Below are positions 24,769-34,356 of a stretch of 64,000 bases of DNA, piece by piece. The stretch spans positions 82,791 through 146,790 of the forward strand of contig JBGSHJ010000067.1 of assembly GCA_041752315.1 (NCBI GenBank). Reading direction: 5' to 3'. Source of the stretch: SYFY01 sp041752315 (GTDB lineage: Bacteria > Pseudomonadota > Gammaproteobacteria > Pseudomonadales > Azotimanducaceae). How positions within the stretch are numbered: the stretch's first letter is position 1; each line of letters opens with the position of its first letter. A program made the translations under genes and the position numbers. The notes below the pieces were generated by a model, which was given only the letters and a program-made list of their open reading frames with translations, was not told the DNA's origin and ran no database searches.

Positions 24769-25874
24769 CGTTTGACCTCCCGCAGTTCCCGAACGACGAT
24801 CACGAGTGCGATGGCCATCAGCCACAGTACATTGACAAACAGCACGGCAAGACACATCCCCACCACGATCAGCGTCGCACTTCGTTGTGCGCTGCTGGCC
24901 GCATCATTGGCCGCCCCGTTGTAATTGAATCGATGTCGAAAGGCGGTGGAAAAGCAGGCAGCCGAACCGCTCGTTGCACAGGCGAAGACAAAGACCAACC
25001 CCTCGATCGGCATCTGCAGAAAAAACAGAACGGTCAGTAACATGAACAGTAACGCAACGAACCACAGCGATGACCTGACCAGCGTCAGGCGGGCAAACGC
25101 AACTGGAGTCAGTGGTGTTGCAACCAGCCAGTCAGCCAGCAGAAAGAAGTGGCGCCAGGTACCCACCGCCAGCCAGGTCATTGCGAGCGTCAGCACGGTC
25201 ACTGCGATCAGCAACAGTGAAGGGCCACCACCGATACCCCCTGGAATGAGGACCAGTGTCACGGTCAACCACGGCGCCATGCCTCTTCCGGAGAGCCGGG
25301 CGGCGGTCCATACCAACGGTATCCTGGCGATCGCATCCCGACCACGGCCGGTGATGGGCAGTCGCAGCCCACTGCTCCTGGTGGTACCTGCAGTGACTGC
25401 GGTGTCAGCAGGGCTGACGGCGTGACCTGCCAGTGCAAATCCCAGACCGCCGCCTGCCAGCAGGGCCAACAGCATCAGCATGAGTTGAACGACATCGTGA
25501 ATCAGCGCGACAAACAGGCAGGGAATGAGCAGGGTCAGCGGACGAATGGTGTGTATCGCTTCCCACCCCCTCAGTTGCCGGGATGAGATGGGTAGCGCCG
25601 CAAGCCAGCCGCTGGAAAACTGCAACTGGATCGTCGGGCGAGCCTGCCAGCAGATCATGACGGCCGCACTGGCCAGTCCGGCTGCAGCAGGCATGGGGTA
25701 GACACGAGCCCATGCGACGAGTGGCGCCATGGTGGCAGGAAACAACCATGGAACCAGCGCTGAACCGGCCAGTGCGAACATCCATGACCAGCGCCTGACA
25801 GGAGGAGCCGCGAGGTTTGCGTAGTGATCGGCGAGGAACAGCGGGTTGTTCGAAAGCAGGCGCGCAATCGTCAC
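24765..25874 (-). CDS. Multi-span membrane protein, probable ABC permease
   Basis: A 369-residue membrane protein with roughly ten hydrophobic spans and an intervening Arg-rich loop near residue 175. Domain similarity is not obvious, but the four-base overlap with the ATPase gene and equal orientation make it the likely permease. It starts 24 bases after the second exporter gene, so five or six genes from 29656 to 22136 may be one transcript. It may also be an accessory membrane protein if the ATPase pairs elsewhere. Confidence 0.65.
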   Translation of the reverse strand: MTIARLLSNNPLFLADHYANLAAPPVRRWSWMFALAGSALVPWLFPATMAPLVAWARVYPMPAAAGLASAAVMICWQARPTIQLQFSSGWLAALPISSRQLRGWEAIHTIRPLTLLIPCLFVALIHDVVQLMLMLLALLAGGGLGFALAGHAVSPADTAVTAGTTRSSGLRLPITGRGRDAIARIPLVWTAARLSGRGMAPWLTVTLVLIPGGIGGGPSLLLIAVTVLTLAMTWLAVGTWRHFFLLADWLVATPLTPVAFARLTLVRSSLWFVALLFMLLTVLFFLQMPIEGLVFVFACATSGSAACFSTAFRHRFNYNGAANDAASSAQRSATLIVVGMCLAVLFVNVLWLMAIALVIVVRELREVKR

Positions 25875-25898
25875 GATGAAGCCGTCATGGGCCGGTCG

Positions 25899-27779
25899 CT
25901 ATTCCTGAAACTGCAACGCATAGAGCCGCGCATAGGTGCCGCCGAGGGCGAGGAGTTCCGCGTGGGTACCCAGTTCGCGCAGTTGCCCATGCTCCAGTAC
26001 GGCCACACGGTCTGCTTCCTGAATGGTCTGCAGGCGATGCGCGATGATGATCGAGGTTCGACCGGACGTGAGCACATGCAGCGCGTCCTGGATCAGCTGT
26101 TCGGTTTCGGTATCGATGCTGGCGGTGGCCTCGTCAAGCACCAGGATTTCCGGATCTGCCGCCAGCACCCTGGCAAACGCCAGCAGCTGACGTTGACCCT
26201 GTGACAGGTTCCTGCCTCGTTCGACCAGCGGGGTGTCGTAACCCTGCGGCAACCTCTCGATGAATTCGTGGGCATGTACATGGCGCGCGGCCTGCTCGAT
26301 CTGTTCACGCGTGATATCGGGATTGCCGATGCTGATGTTGTCGCGCACGGTGCCGGCAAACACGTGAAAGTCCTGCAGTACGATGCCGATCTGCTTGCGG
26401 ACCACAGCGGAGGGGAGATCCATCAGGTCCACGCCATCCATGAAGATCGATCCGGGGGCAAAGTCATAGAAGCGTGCCAACAGACGAATGATGGTGCTCT
26501 TGCCGGAGCCGGTGGGTCCGACCACCGCCAGCTTTTCCCCTGGCCGAATGTGCAGTGACAGGTCCCGCAGGACGAGGGTATCCGGCGCATAGCCGAAGTT
26601 GAGATGCCGGATCTCGATTTCACCGCGCAGATCGGCAGGCAGTCTTGCCGGTTGTCGCGGCTCGTGAATGGACTCGTCCCAGTCCAGTGCCTGGAAGATC
26701 CTCTCGGCGCTCGCCATGGAGCGGAACAGAACGTTGTACTGCTCGCCAACGACCACGATGGGGCGCACCAGCATGTCAACAAACTGCGTGAACAGAATGA
26801 CGCTGCCGAGCGTGACCGTTCCCTGCAGCGCATCACCACCACCGATCCAGATGATCACGCCCATTCCTGCGGCACCGATGTTGTCCATGAAAGCGCCATA
26901 CCAGGTTTCCAGCCGGATGGCGTGGTTCTCCTCGTTGCGATTCAGCTGATTGATCTGGGTATAACGCTCGAGGTTGTGGCGTTCACGCCGGTTCAACTGG
27001 ACAACCGGCATCCCGGAGATGTTCTCCTGCAGGTTCTGGTTCAACTGCGAGACACTCTGGCGAATGTTGCGGTACACCATGCGGGTGACACGTCGATACA
27101 GGATGGTGGCCACCGCGACGATCGGCAGTGCCAGCAACAGTGTGCCGGTGAGTTCAGCATTGATGGTGAACATGATGACGATTGCGACGATGAATGGCGT
27201 GAATTCGCCGATCAGGACCCCAAAGCCGGAAAGCAGCTGGAAGAGCTGCTCGACATCGTTGGTGACGCGGGTCATGACACGACCGATCGCAACACGGTCG
27301 TAAAACGATGCCGGACGGGTTTCGAGGTGCGTGAACAGATCGTGCCGCAGATCACGCAGGGCGCCGAGCACGGCTGTTGTCAGGTAGACCCGATGATAGT
27401 GCGCGCAGATTGCCCACAGGCTGACGACCAGCAGATACAGGAAACAGGCTGCTGCGATCATGTCCAGACCGGTCAGCAACGCCAGTTCCTGGGTGAGCGA
27501 ATTCATGCCAAAGTCAGGCATGGCGACAGGTTGACCACCGGCCAGCAATCCATCGATCACCACACGCGAAACGATGATTGGCATCACGATGGCCAGTATC
27601 GACGCAACCACGACCAGGACGATGCTGATCGTCAGCGTCCTTCGATGGGGTGTCACCCATTGGAACAGTCGCCTGAGCAACTGTGCGTCGAGTGCCTTGC
27701 CCGCAATCTCCGCGTCAAACACACCGTAGTCGCGTTTCGTGGCAGCGGAGGACAAAGCTGCGCTGGTGTCCACATTCAT
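25899..27779 (-). CDS. Heterodimeric ABC exporter, catalytic half (MdlB-like)
   Basis: A 626-residue half-transporter: six-span domain (about residues 45-330) followed by an ATPase domain. Walker A is GPTGSGKST, signature LSQGQRQLLAFARVL, Walker B with catalytic Glu ILVLDEATASID, and the switch His in IIAHRLQTI. All consensus residues are intact. Its ATG overlaps the partner gene's stop by four bases, so the two halves are made together. Type IV exporters of this kind move lipids, peptides or drugs out of the inner leaflet. Confidence 0.92.
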   Translation of the reverse strand: MNVDTSAALSSAATKRDYGVFDAEIAGKALDAQLLRRLFQWVTPHRRTLTISIVLVVVASILAIVMPIIVSRVVIDGLLAGGQPVAMPDFGMNSLTQELALLTGLDMIAAACFLYLLVVSLWAICAHYHRVYLTTAVLGALRDLRHDLFTHLETRPASFYDRVAIGRVMTRVTNDVEQLFQLLSGFGVLIGEFTPFIVAIVIMFTINAELTGTLLLALPIVAVATILYRRVTRMVYRNIRQSVSQLNQNLQENISGMPVVQLNRRERHNLERYTQINQLNRNEENHAIRLETWYGAFMDNIGAAGMGVIIWIGGGDALQGTVTLGSVILFTQFVDMLVRPIVVVGEQYNVLFRSMASAERIFQALDWDESIHEPRQPARLPADLRGEIEIRHLNFGYAPDTLVLRDLSLHIRPGEKLAVVGPTGSGKSTIIRLLARFYDFAPGSIFMDGVDLMDLPSAVVRKQIGIVLQDFHVFAGTVRDNISIGNPDITREQIEQAARHVHAHEFIERLPQGYDTPLVERGRNLSQGQRQLLAFARVLAADPEILVLDEATASIDTETEQLIQDALHVLTSGRTSIIIAHRLQTIQEADRVAVLEHGQLRELGTHAELLALGGTYARLYALQFQE

Positions 27780-29656
27780 GGCTGCGCACTCGTTGACGTT
27801 TCGGCAGTCTTTGCCTCGTGCAGTCCGGCCTGCAACCTGAGTTTCTGGATGCGATCGAGTTCTGCGTACCAGCCTTCGCTCGCCATCAGCGCATCATGAC
27901 TGCCGAGCTGGGAGATTTTCCCTTCCTCGATCACCACGATGCGATCCGCATGCCGTGCGGTGGATACCCGATTGGTGACCAGCAGCGTTGTCTTGCCGTG
28001 TCGTGCCGCAAACAGGCGTTCGAGAATCTGTTCTTCGGTCTGGGTATCGACAGCACTGAAACAGTCATCAAGGATGAGCACGGGCGAATTGCGTATCAAA
28101 CCCCGAGCCAGCGTACTGCGCTGCTTCTGTCCGCCAGACAGGGTGACACCACGTTCGCCCACCAGCGTATCCAGTTCCTCTTCAAAGGATCTGACGGTCG
28201 TCAGCAGATCGGCATCTTCGACAGCTTCCCAGATTTCTTCATCCGGTCGTGCCGGATCGTCGTAACTCAGGTTGTGCCGCAACAGTTCAGCGAACAGAAA
28301 GGGATCCTGTGGTACCAGCACGATCTGTCTGCGCAACTGTTCCAGGGGATAGTCACGAATATCAACGCCGTCCACCCGCAATGTGCCAACCGGTGGATCG
28401 AGCAATCTGACGAAGCAGTTGAGAAGCGTCGTCTTGCCTGCACCCACTCTGCCCATGATGGCCACGGTTTCGCCAGGCGGAATGGAAAGATCGACTCCGG
28501 AGAGTGCGTCATAACCGATACCAGGGTAGCGATAGCTCAGGCCATTGAGTGACAGTTCGCCCCTGATCCGCACCGGTGCATCCGCCTTTGGACTATCGAC
28601 AACTTCAGGCATCGAATCCAGTATCTGGAACAGGCGTTGTGTACCCGATGCGCCCCTTTGCCAGAGCGTTACCATCTGACCGATTTCGCGTACAGGCCAG
28701 AGCACCATCCCGACATAGGAAAAAAAGGCGGTGAACGTGCCGAGGCTCAGTGTTCCATCACGAACCAGACTGCCGCCGTACCCGAGAATGATGACGGTCG
28801 AAAATGCCGCCATCCAGGGCATGATGGCGCTGATGAACGAATTCAGCCGAACCAGCGCGTGGAACCGTGCGTTGTATTCGTCGCTGACCGCATCGAACCG
28901 TCGGATTTCGTGCTGTTCCTGGACCAGCGCCTGCACGGTGCGGATTCCATACAGGTTGCCCTGAACCTGTTCGGAGAGGTCGGAAAATCCCTGTTGAACA
29001 CGCATCGACCGTTCAAAAACCTGCCTGGCGGCGAACCAGCCGACGATTCCTATGGGCAGGAGCGGCAGTAACAGGATTGCTGTCAGCAGCGGTGCCAGCG
29101 AGACCATGGCGATGACACCGACCGCCGCGATGGTGATGTTGACGAGCATGGTCCGTACACCGGAGCCGATGAACTCGCGAACCAGAGAGATGTCGTTGAT
29201 GGCCCTGGCCATGAGATCGCCGGTGGGATTGCGGGCGAAAAATCCGGGCCCCTGCAGCTGCAGATGCGAGTAGACGCGTTTACGCAGGTCGTAGGCAACA
29301 TACACGGCGATACGGCGGATGATCCGACGGGCATTGGCCAGCGCCACCAGCCGGACGACGACACACGCCAGTATGCCGAGTGCAGGCAGCAGCAGCATCG
29401 CCTGGGCATCACTCGCCATCAGGTCGCCCGTCGAGATGCGCGGTTGGGCGGCGTGGATCGCATCGATGCTGTCACGCAGGAACAGGGGAATCAGGGCGTC
29501 CAGGGAGCGTGCAGACAACAGCAGTGTGACAGACCCCCAGAAGGGCAGCCGGTAACGGGTGTGGTAAGGCCACAGGCGTCGCAACGGACTGCGAGGGGAC
29601 GCGTCGGTCGTCTCTGGACGCCGCTCGCCTGCAGTTTCTGGCAACCTGCGATCCAT
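27776..29656 (-). CDS. Heterodimeric ABC exporter, degenerate half (MdlA-like)
   Basis: A 626-residue half-transporter with six spans and an ATPase domain. Walker A is GRVGAGKTT and the signature LSGGQKQRSTLARGL is intact. The catalytic Glu is Asp (LILDDCFSAVD) and the switch-loop His is Asn (LLVTNRVSTA). One degenerate ATP site is normal for heterodimeric exporters such as TM287/288, and the partner at 25899-27779 is intact. ATG at 29656 was preferred over an earlier ATG because similarity starts there; the ribosome binding site is weak. Confidence 0.9.
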   Translation of the reverse strand: MDRRLPETAGERRPETTDASPRSPLRRLWPYHTRYRLPFWGSVTLLLSARSLDALIPLFLRDSIDAIHAAQPRISTGDLMASDAQAMLLLPALGILACVVVRLVALANARRIIRRIAVYVAYDLRKRVYSHLQLQGPGFFARNPTGDLMARAINDISLVREFIGSGVRTMLVNITIAAVGVIAMVSLAPLLTAILLLPLLPIGIVGWFAARQVFERSMRVQQGFSDLSEQVQGNLYGIRTVQALVQEQHEIRRFDAVSDEYNARFHALVRLNSFISAIMPWMAAFSTVIILGYGGSLVRDGTLSLGTFTAFFSYVGMVLWPVREIGQMVTLWQRGASGTQRLFQILDSMPEVVDSPKADAPVRIRGELSLNGLSYRYPGIGYDALSGVDLSIPPGETVAIMGRVGAGKTTLLNCFVRLLDPPVGTLRVDGVDIRDYPLEQLRRQIVLVPQDPFLFAELLRHNLSYDDPARPDEEIWEAVEDADLLTTVRSFEEELDTLVGERGVTLSGGQKQRSTLARGLIRNSPVLILDDCFSAVDTQTEEQILERLFAARHGKTTLLVTNRVSTARHADRIVVIEEGKISQLGSHDALMASEGWYAELDRIQKLRLQAGLHEAKTAETSTSAQP

Positions 29657-29926
29657 GGACTTTTCGACTCGATGAAAAGACCGGGAAGCCGCCAAACGTG
29701 GGCTGACGATCACCCGGATAAGCTGGAGGTGGACTGCAGACCCGCGGCTATGCATGGCCCGTAGACAAAGCGCGGAAGCAGGATAACGATCTGTCTGCCT
29801 TGCGTCATCCCTCGGATGGTCGAAGTGCCGGGAGATGGCATCGAAGTCTGATGTTCAGCCGACCGGACTTGTCATCGCATTGTTGACGTCGCATTCTCGT
29901 GACTTCGAAACAGTGGCGACGAGTTC

Positions 29927-30637
29927 ATGCGAACCGAAGTGATTCATTACCAGGCTGATGGTCGCGACATGGTGGGTACGCTGTGCACGGGTGAGGGGAC
30001 TCACAAGCGCCCGGCGGTGCTGGTGTGCCATGAAGGGCCTGGCCAGGACGACACAGCGCGCAATTATGCCCGGCGACTCGCAGAGCTTGGGTACATTGCC
30101 TTTGCGCTGGATTACGTAGGAGGTGGCAGACAGGAAGTCGATCGCAACAGGATGATGGCACACATCATGGAATTGAGTGCAGCGCCGGAGCGAATCGTCG
30201 CCATCGGCAATGCCGGCCTCGATATCCTGCTGGCTCGCCCGGAAGCGGATGCGAGTCGGGTTGCCGCCATCGGTTTCTGTTTTGGTGGAACCATGTCGTT
30301 CCAGCTGGCACGTGCGGGTGTCCCCTTGCTGGCAGCAGTCGGGTTCCATGCTGGGCTTGGCACGATTGCACCTGCGCGCGAAGGCATGAAGACCAGAATC
30401 CTGGCATTGATCGGTGCGGATGATCCGATAGTTCCTCCGGCACAGCGCGATGCTTTTGTCGCAGAGATGACCGCGGCAAAAGCCGATTGGCAACTGGTCC
30501 TGTACGGCGGAATTCAGCACAGTTTCACCAATCCTGCTGCGGCGAACTTCAATCTCCCTGGAATTGCCTACGACGCGTTGACCGAACGACGATCCTGGGC
30601 AGCCATGTGTCAGCTGTTCGACGAAGTGTTTGTCTGA
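29927..30637 (+). CDS. Dienelactone hydrolase family protein
   Basis: A 236-residue alpha/beta hydrolase of the dienelactone hydrolase family, which opens cyclic ester intermediates of aromatic breakdown or acts on other small esters. The cysteine nucleophile lies in AIGFCFGGTMSF, the acid in GADDPIVPP and the His in GGIQHSFTNP. VLVCHEGPG near residue 32 is the oxyanion loop with the family Glu. It is followed by pirin ten bases downstream of its stop. Confidence 0.9.
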   Translation: MRTEVIHYQADGRDMVGTLCTGEGTHKRPAVLVCHEGPGQDDTARNYARRLAELGYIAFALDYVGGGRQEVDRNRMMAHIMELSAAPERIVAIGNAGLDILLARPEADASRVAAIGFCFGGTMSFQLARAGVPLLAAVGFHAGLGTIAPAREGMKTRILALIGADDPIVPPAQRDAFVAEMTAAKADWQLVLYGGIQHSFTNPAAANFNLPGIAYDALTERRSWAAMCQLFDEVFV

Positions 30638-30647
30638 GGGCAACAGC

Positions 30648-31346
30648 ATGCTGACTCTGCGCAGGGGCAAGGAACGTGGTCATGCCAGTCTGGGATGGCT
30701 GGACTCGTGGCATACATTTTCGTTTGCCGAGTATCGCGATCCACAGCACATGGGCTTCGGCGATCTGCGTGTGATCAACGATGACACCGTGCAGCCCGGG
30801 GGAGGGTTTGGCACGCATAGCCATCGTGACATGGAAATCATCACCTATGTGCTCGATGGCGCACTTGAGCACAAGGACAGTCTGGGGAATGGCTCGGTGA
30901 TCCGTCCTGGTGATGTCCAGCGCATGAGTGCCGGTCGCGGTGTACGCCACAGTGAATTCAACGCCTCACAGGTGGACCCGGTCCACTTTCTGCAGATCTG
31001 GATCGAACCCAGTGTCCTGGGCGTGGAACCGGGTTATGAGGAGATGCGGATTCCGGCGGCAGAAAAACGAGGACATCTGCGATTGATCGCTTCACCGGAC
31101 GGGCGCTCGGGTTCGTTGACCATTCACCAGGATGCGCTGATTCACGCAGCGATACTCGATGGAGCAGACCAGGTTTCCTATGTTCTGGCGAACGGCCGCA
31201 AAGCCTGGATACAGGTTGCGCGCGGTGCGCTTGCGGTCAATGGCGAAAAGCTGATGGCCGGTGATGGCGCGTCTGTCAGCGGTGAAACCGGAATCGAATT
31301 TTCAGCGGCAGAGCGCGCAGAGATTCTGCTCTTCGACCTCAGCTGA
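30648..31346 (+). CDS. Pirin family protein
   Basis: A 232-residue bicupin of the pirin/YhhW group; family members bind iron and some have quercetinase activity. ATG at 30648 follows GAGGG. Metal ligands are visible in the N-terminal cupin: GFGTHSHRDMEIITYVLDG (two His and Glu) and GRGVRHSEFN (His). The region WLDSWHTFSFAEY is a pirin hallmark. It lies directly behind the dienelactone hydrolase gene, probably in one transcript. Confidence 0.93.
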   Translation: MLTLRRGKERGHASLGWLDSWHTFSFAEYRDPQHMGFGDLRVINDDTVQPGGGFGTHSHRDMEIITYVLDGALEHKDSLGNGSVIRPGDVQRMSAGRGVRHSEFNASQVDPVHFLQIWIEPSVLGVEPGYEEMRIPAAEKRGHLRLIASPDGRSGSLTIHQDALIHAAILDGADQVSYVLANGRKAWIQVARGALAVNGEKLMAGDGASVSGETGIEFSAAERAEILLFDLS

Positions 31347-31378
31347 TCACCTTGGTCGGGCGCGGTGTCTGACGGCGA

Positions 31379-31810
31379 TCATGCCTTGGGTTTGTCTCGA
31401 CTTTTTCCTGAAGAGATCCTCAAGGGTTTACGAGCTGGCGGGACCTGGTTTTTTGTCGGCCCCGACACCTGATCATCGAAGGCCTGTTGCAGACGCACGG
31501 GCGCGACGAGCCGCCACGCAGCTTCCAGAAGCTGGGGCAACGCACCCGGGCGCAGGGCGCCCAGGTTGATCAACACCATGGGATAGTCCTTGTAGTGGTC
31601 GGTGATGAAGAAGGTGGCCGGGTCCGCCTGCATCAGCATTTCCCGATCCAGGAAATCGCAGCGCAAGGCCAGTGCGCCTTCCGCTTCGGAGCGAAGGCGA
31701 CCCATGACCTTCCCTTTGACCTTCAGGCTGGGCGTGTTGTATGAGGTGCTTTCGGTAACTTCCGGCAACTGCAATGCAGCTGACACCACGTCTTCAAAAG
31801 TGACTGCCAT
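31379..31810 (-). CDS. MmcQ/YjbR family protein
   Basis: A 143-residue protein of the MmcQ/YjbR family. Family traits are FEDVVSAALQLPEVTESTSY at the start, the VKGKVMGRLR strand and AWRLVAPVRLQQAF near the end. Members adopt a DNA-binding-like fold, but a role is not established. ATG at 31810 is the first that gives the family N-terminus. The last 25 residues are Lys/Arg/Ser rich. It converges on pirin with a 32-base gap. Confidence 0.85.
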   Translation of the reverse strand: MAVTFEDVVSAALQLPEVTESTSYNTPSLKVKGKVMGRLRSEAEGALALRCDFLDREMLMQADPATFFITDHYKDYPMVLINLGALRPGALPQLLEAAWRLVAPVRLQQAFDDQVSGPTKNQVPPARKPLRISSGKSRDKPKA

Positions 31811-31935
31811 GCCTGCTTCAACCCTCCTGTTGTGCCGGCACCCGTACCGGCATGGAGCGGTGGATTTGCCATGCGCGCGTGCACCGCTTCGTGGGCTCAT
31901 CGATGTGCCGACCAGGCTCCGCGCACAGCCGCCAC

Positions 31936-32724
31936 TCACAGGCGTTCAATGAATGCCTCGATCATCGCATTGGTTTGCGCCGGTTGCTCGAAGTGCGGGA
32001 AGTGGGCGGCGCCGACCACTTGACCAAAGGTCACCTGATTCAGGTGGCTGCGGATGAACCCCTGATCCGCGCCTGCTGCCGTCAGCCACAGTACCTTCTG
32101 CGCGATTCCATCGCAGATCGCGGCAACGTCGACGAGCAATCCCTCGAGTTCTGCGATTTTCACGGCGATCGGTGTGGTCGCCGCTTCCGCCACTGCTCTC
32201 GCATTGGCGATGCGGTCGCCGCGCTTGTCGAAGTAGCCCGAGTATGTTGCGTTGAAGAATGACTTCGATTTCGACCCCTGCAACTGGTTGATCATCCCTT
32301 TTACCAGAGAACTGAACGGGGAAACCGGATCATTCAACTTCGGCTGGGTGTAGAAGAAGGCGTCCACCAGCACACCGGCCTTCACCAGTCTGGGGTTTGC
32401 GCGGATGAACTCAAGCGTGCCCGGCCCGCCGCCAGCGTGGCCGATGACGACCACTCCCTTCAGCATGGCTGCCCTGGTCACCGCGAGGATATCCGCTGCG
32501 TGCGTCGCCACATCGTGACCTGTGCCGGAGGTGGTTGAGCGGCCATGACCACGACGGTCGATCAGCAGCACACGATGGTTGCGCCGAAAAAACGTCGTCT
32601 GGTGAATCCAGTGCTCGTGATTGGAACACCAGCCATGCACCAGCACGAGTGGCGGTTTGCCCGTATCTTTGCCGACCAGCCTGTAGAAGATCCGGGTACC
32701 GTCCGGGCGGACCAACGTGGGCAT
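31936..32724 (-). CDS. Alpha/beta-hydrolase-fold protein lacking the serine nucleophile
   Basis: A 262-residue alpha/beta-hydrolase protein. ATG at 32724 follows GAGGAG. It has the oxyanion loop LVHGWCSNHEHW, the RGHGRS turn, an acid loop WLTAAGADQG and the His loop VGAAHFPHFEQP. The elbow reads VVIGHAGGGPG, so residue 97 is Ala (GCT) where the nucleophilic Ser belongs. It shares this with the protein at 7704-8501, although the two are only distantly similar. It might be a binding protein or use another mechanism. The amidase gene is upstream on the same strand. Confidence 0.85.
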   Translation of the reverse strand: MPTLVRPDGTRIFYRLVGKDTGKPPLVLVHGWCSNHEHWIHQTTFFRRNHRVLLIDRRGHGRSTTSGTGHDVATHAADILAVTRAAMLKGVVVIGHAGGGPGTLEFIRANPRLVKAGVLVDAFFYTQPKLNDPVSPFSSLVKGMINQLQGSKSKSFFNATYSGYFDKRGDRIANARAVAEAATTPIAVKIAELEGLLVDVAAICDGIAQKVLWLTAAGADQGFIRSHLNQVTFGQVVGAAHFPHFEQPAQTNAMIEAFIERL

Positions 32725-32895
32725 AAGGACTCCTCGGCAATGTGGAGGTGACGCGTGGATCGAGAGAATAGCGGGACCTGTCCGAGTTTGGGAGCCGCTT
32801 ACCGCATTCCTGAAGCGTGATTTCAGATGGAACGCTTCACAGGCAGGCACCACGCGACGCCGATTTTCTGCACCGGCGTTGATCCGAACGCACGA

Positions 32896-34305
32896 CTACA
32901 GCGCCGGTTTCCGCAGATGCCAGTCCGTTGCCTGTTCATAAGCATGGCCGACCCGCAGCACCATCGCTTCGTCAAACGGCCGGCCCACAATCTGCATTCC
33001 GATGGGCAGGGCATTGCGCGTGAAACCACAGGGCAGCGACAGCGCTGGCAGATGCGTGGCATTGAACGGTGCAGTGCATCGAATCATGGCCAACACGATG
33101 TCACCCGTGATGCCGCCGTAGCTCACCGTGTCCTGACCAATCAACGCCGCTGCGAGTGGTGTGGTTGGCGTAACCAGCACGTCAACGGATTCGAGCAGTT
33201 TCCGCACGTGGACGGTCAGCGCATCGCAGGCCCGTATTCCGGACATGAGCGCTGCAACCGGCGGCGCCATGCTACCGAGCAGTGCCTGCAGATCCGGACC
33301 AAAATCCTGCATGCGGGTGCGCATGGCCTGCGCGTGGATTTCCTGGGCTTCGGCCAGTACAAAGCCGAACACTCCCATGACACCTTCATCGACACCCGGC
33401 AGTTCGACATCACGAATTTCGGCTCCGAGCCGTCGCAGTTCGGCCAGAGCGGATTCAATCGATTCGGCAATTCCGTCTTCGAGATGATCGAAGAAATAAC
33501 CACGCGGTACACCGACACGCAGTCCACGTACACCAGCATTCAGGTCGGCTGTTGCGTCCCCTACAGGCACACGCACGCTGGTGGCGTCGGCGGCGTCGTA
33601 ACCGGCGATGGCGTTCAGCATCAACGCGGCGTCTTCCACGGTTCGCGTGATGGGTCCGGCGTGATCGAAGCGGTAAGAGAGCGGCAACACCCCTGCCTTG
33701 CTGACACGGCCATAGGTCGGCTTCAGACCAACCACGCCACATACCGAGGCAGGCATGCGGATGCTGCCCCCGGTATCGGTCCCGGTGGTGGCGACGGCCA
33801 GTCCTGCGGCGATTGCGGCGCCGGAGCCGCCACTCGATCCGGCTGGAATGCGTTCGAGATTCCAGGGATTGCGGGTTGGCCCGAAGTGAGGATTGTTCGT
33901 GGTGACGCCATACGCATACTCGTGTGTATTGAGTTTGCCGAGCAGCACCGTTCCAGCTTCCCGCAGCTTGCGGACCACGGTGCAGTCTGTGTCGGGTATG
34001 TGGGCGGCGTGGATCTTCGCGCCACCGGTGGTGCGGATGCCGGCGGTCTCGTAAAGATCCTTGTGGGCGATCGGTATGCCGTGCAATGGTCCGCGGGACT
34101 TGCCGTTGGCCAGTTCTTCGGAAGCGCGCCGCGCATCTTCTCGAGCTCGCTCGGCGGTAACGGTGAGATAGGCATTGAGACGCGGATTCAGCTCGGCGAT
34201 ACGCTTGAGATACGCGTCCGTGAGTTCGAGTGGTGAGATCTCCCTTGCCTGCAGCGCACGTGCGGCGCGACTGATGGAGAGGTTTGCGAGATCGAGGTCA
34301 GCCAT
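32896..34305 (-). CDS. Amidase-signature family enzyme
   Basis: A 469-residue amidase hydrolysing a carboxamide to acid and ammonia. The Ser-cisSer-Lys triad is present: K82 in PIAHKDLYE, S157 in AGSSGGSGAA and nucleophile S181 in TDTGGSIRMP. It resembles GatA closely (LGKLNTHEYAYG, NPHFGPTRNPWN). However, no gatB or gatC gene is nearby and the tail is amidase-like, so a stand-alone catabolic amidase is more likely than the tRNA amidotransferase subunit. Confidence 0.9.
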   Translation of the reverse strand: MADLDLANLSISRAARALQAREISPLELTDAYLKRIAELNPRLNAYLTVTAERAREDARRASEELANGKSRGPLHGIPIAHKDLYETAGIRTTGGAKIHAAHIPDTDCTVVRKLREAGTVLLGKLNTHEYAYGVTTNNPHFGPTRNPWNLERIPAGSSGGSGAAIAAGLAVATTGTDTGGSIRMPASVCGVVGLKPTYGRVSKAGVLPLSYRFDHAGPITRTVEDAALMLNAIAGYDAADATSVRVPVGDATADLNAGVRGLRVGVPRGYFFDHLEDGIAESIESALAELRRLGAEIRDVELPGVDEGVMGVFGFVLAEAQEIHAQAMRTRMQDFGPDLQALLGSMAPPVAALMSGIRACDALTVHVRKLLESVDVLVTPTTPLAAALIGQDTVSYGGITGDIVLAMIRCTAPFNATHLPALSLPCGFTRNALPIGMQIVGRPFDEAMVLRVGHAYEQATDWHLRKPAL

Positions 34306-34356
34306 GGGTCTTGCCTGCGCGATGCTTGATGTGTCGGTGAACGATCTATGGCCGGT

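Noticed and set aside
26604..27899. 431-residue plus-strand frame
   Set aside because: It is the reverse side of the ABC exporter gene, with composition typical of a shadow (Asp, His and Gln rich).
32827..34236. 469-residue plus-strand frame
   Set aside because: It is antisense to the amidase gene, whose catalytic triad is complete.
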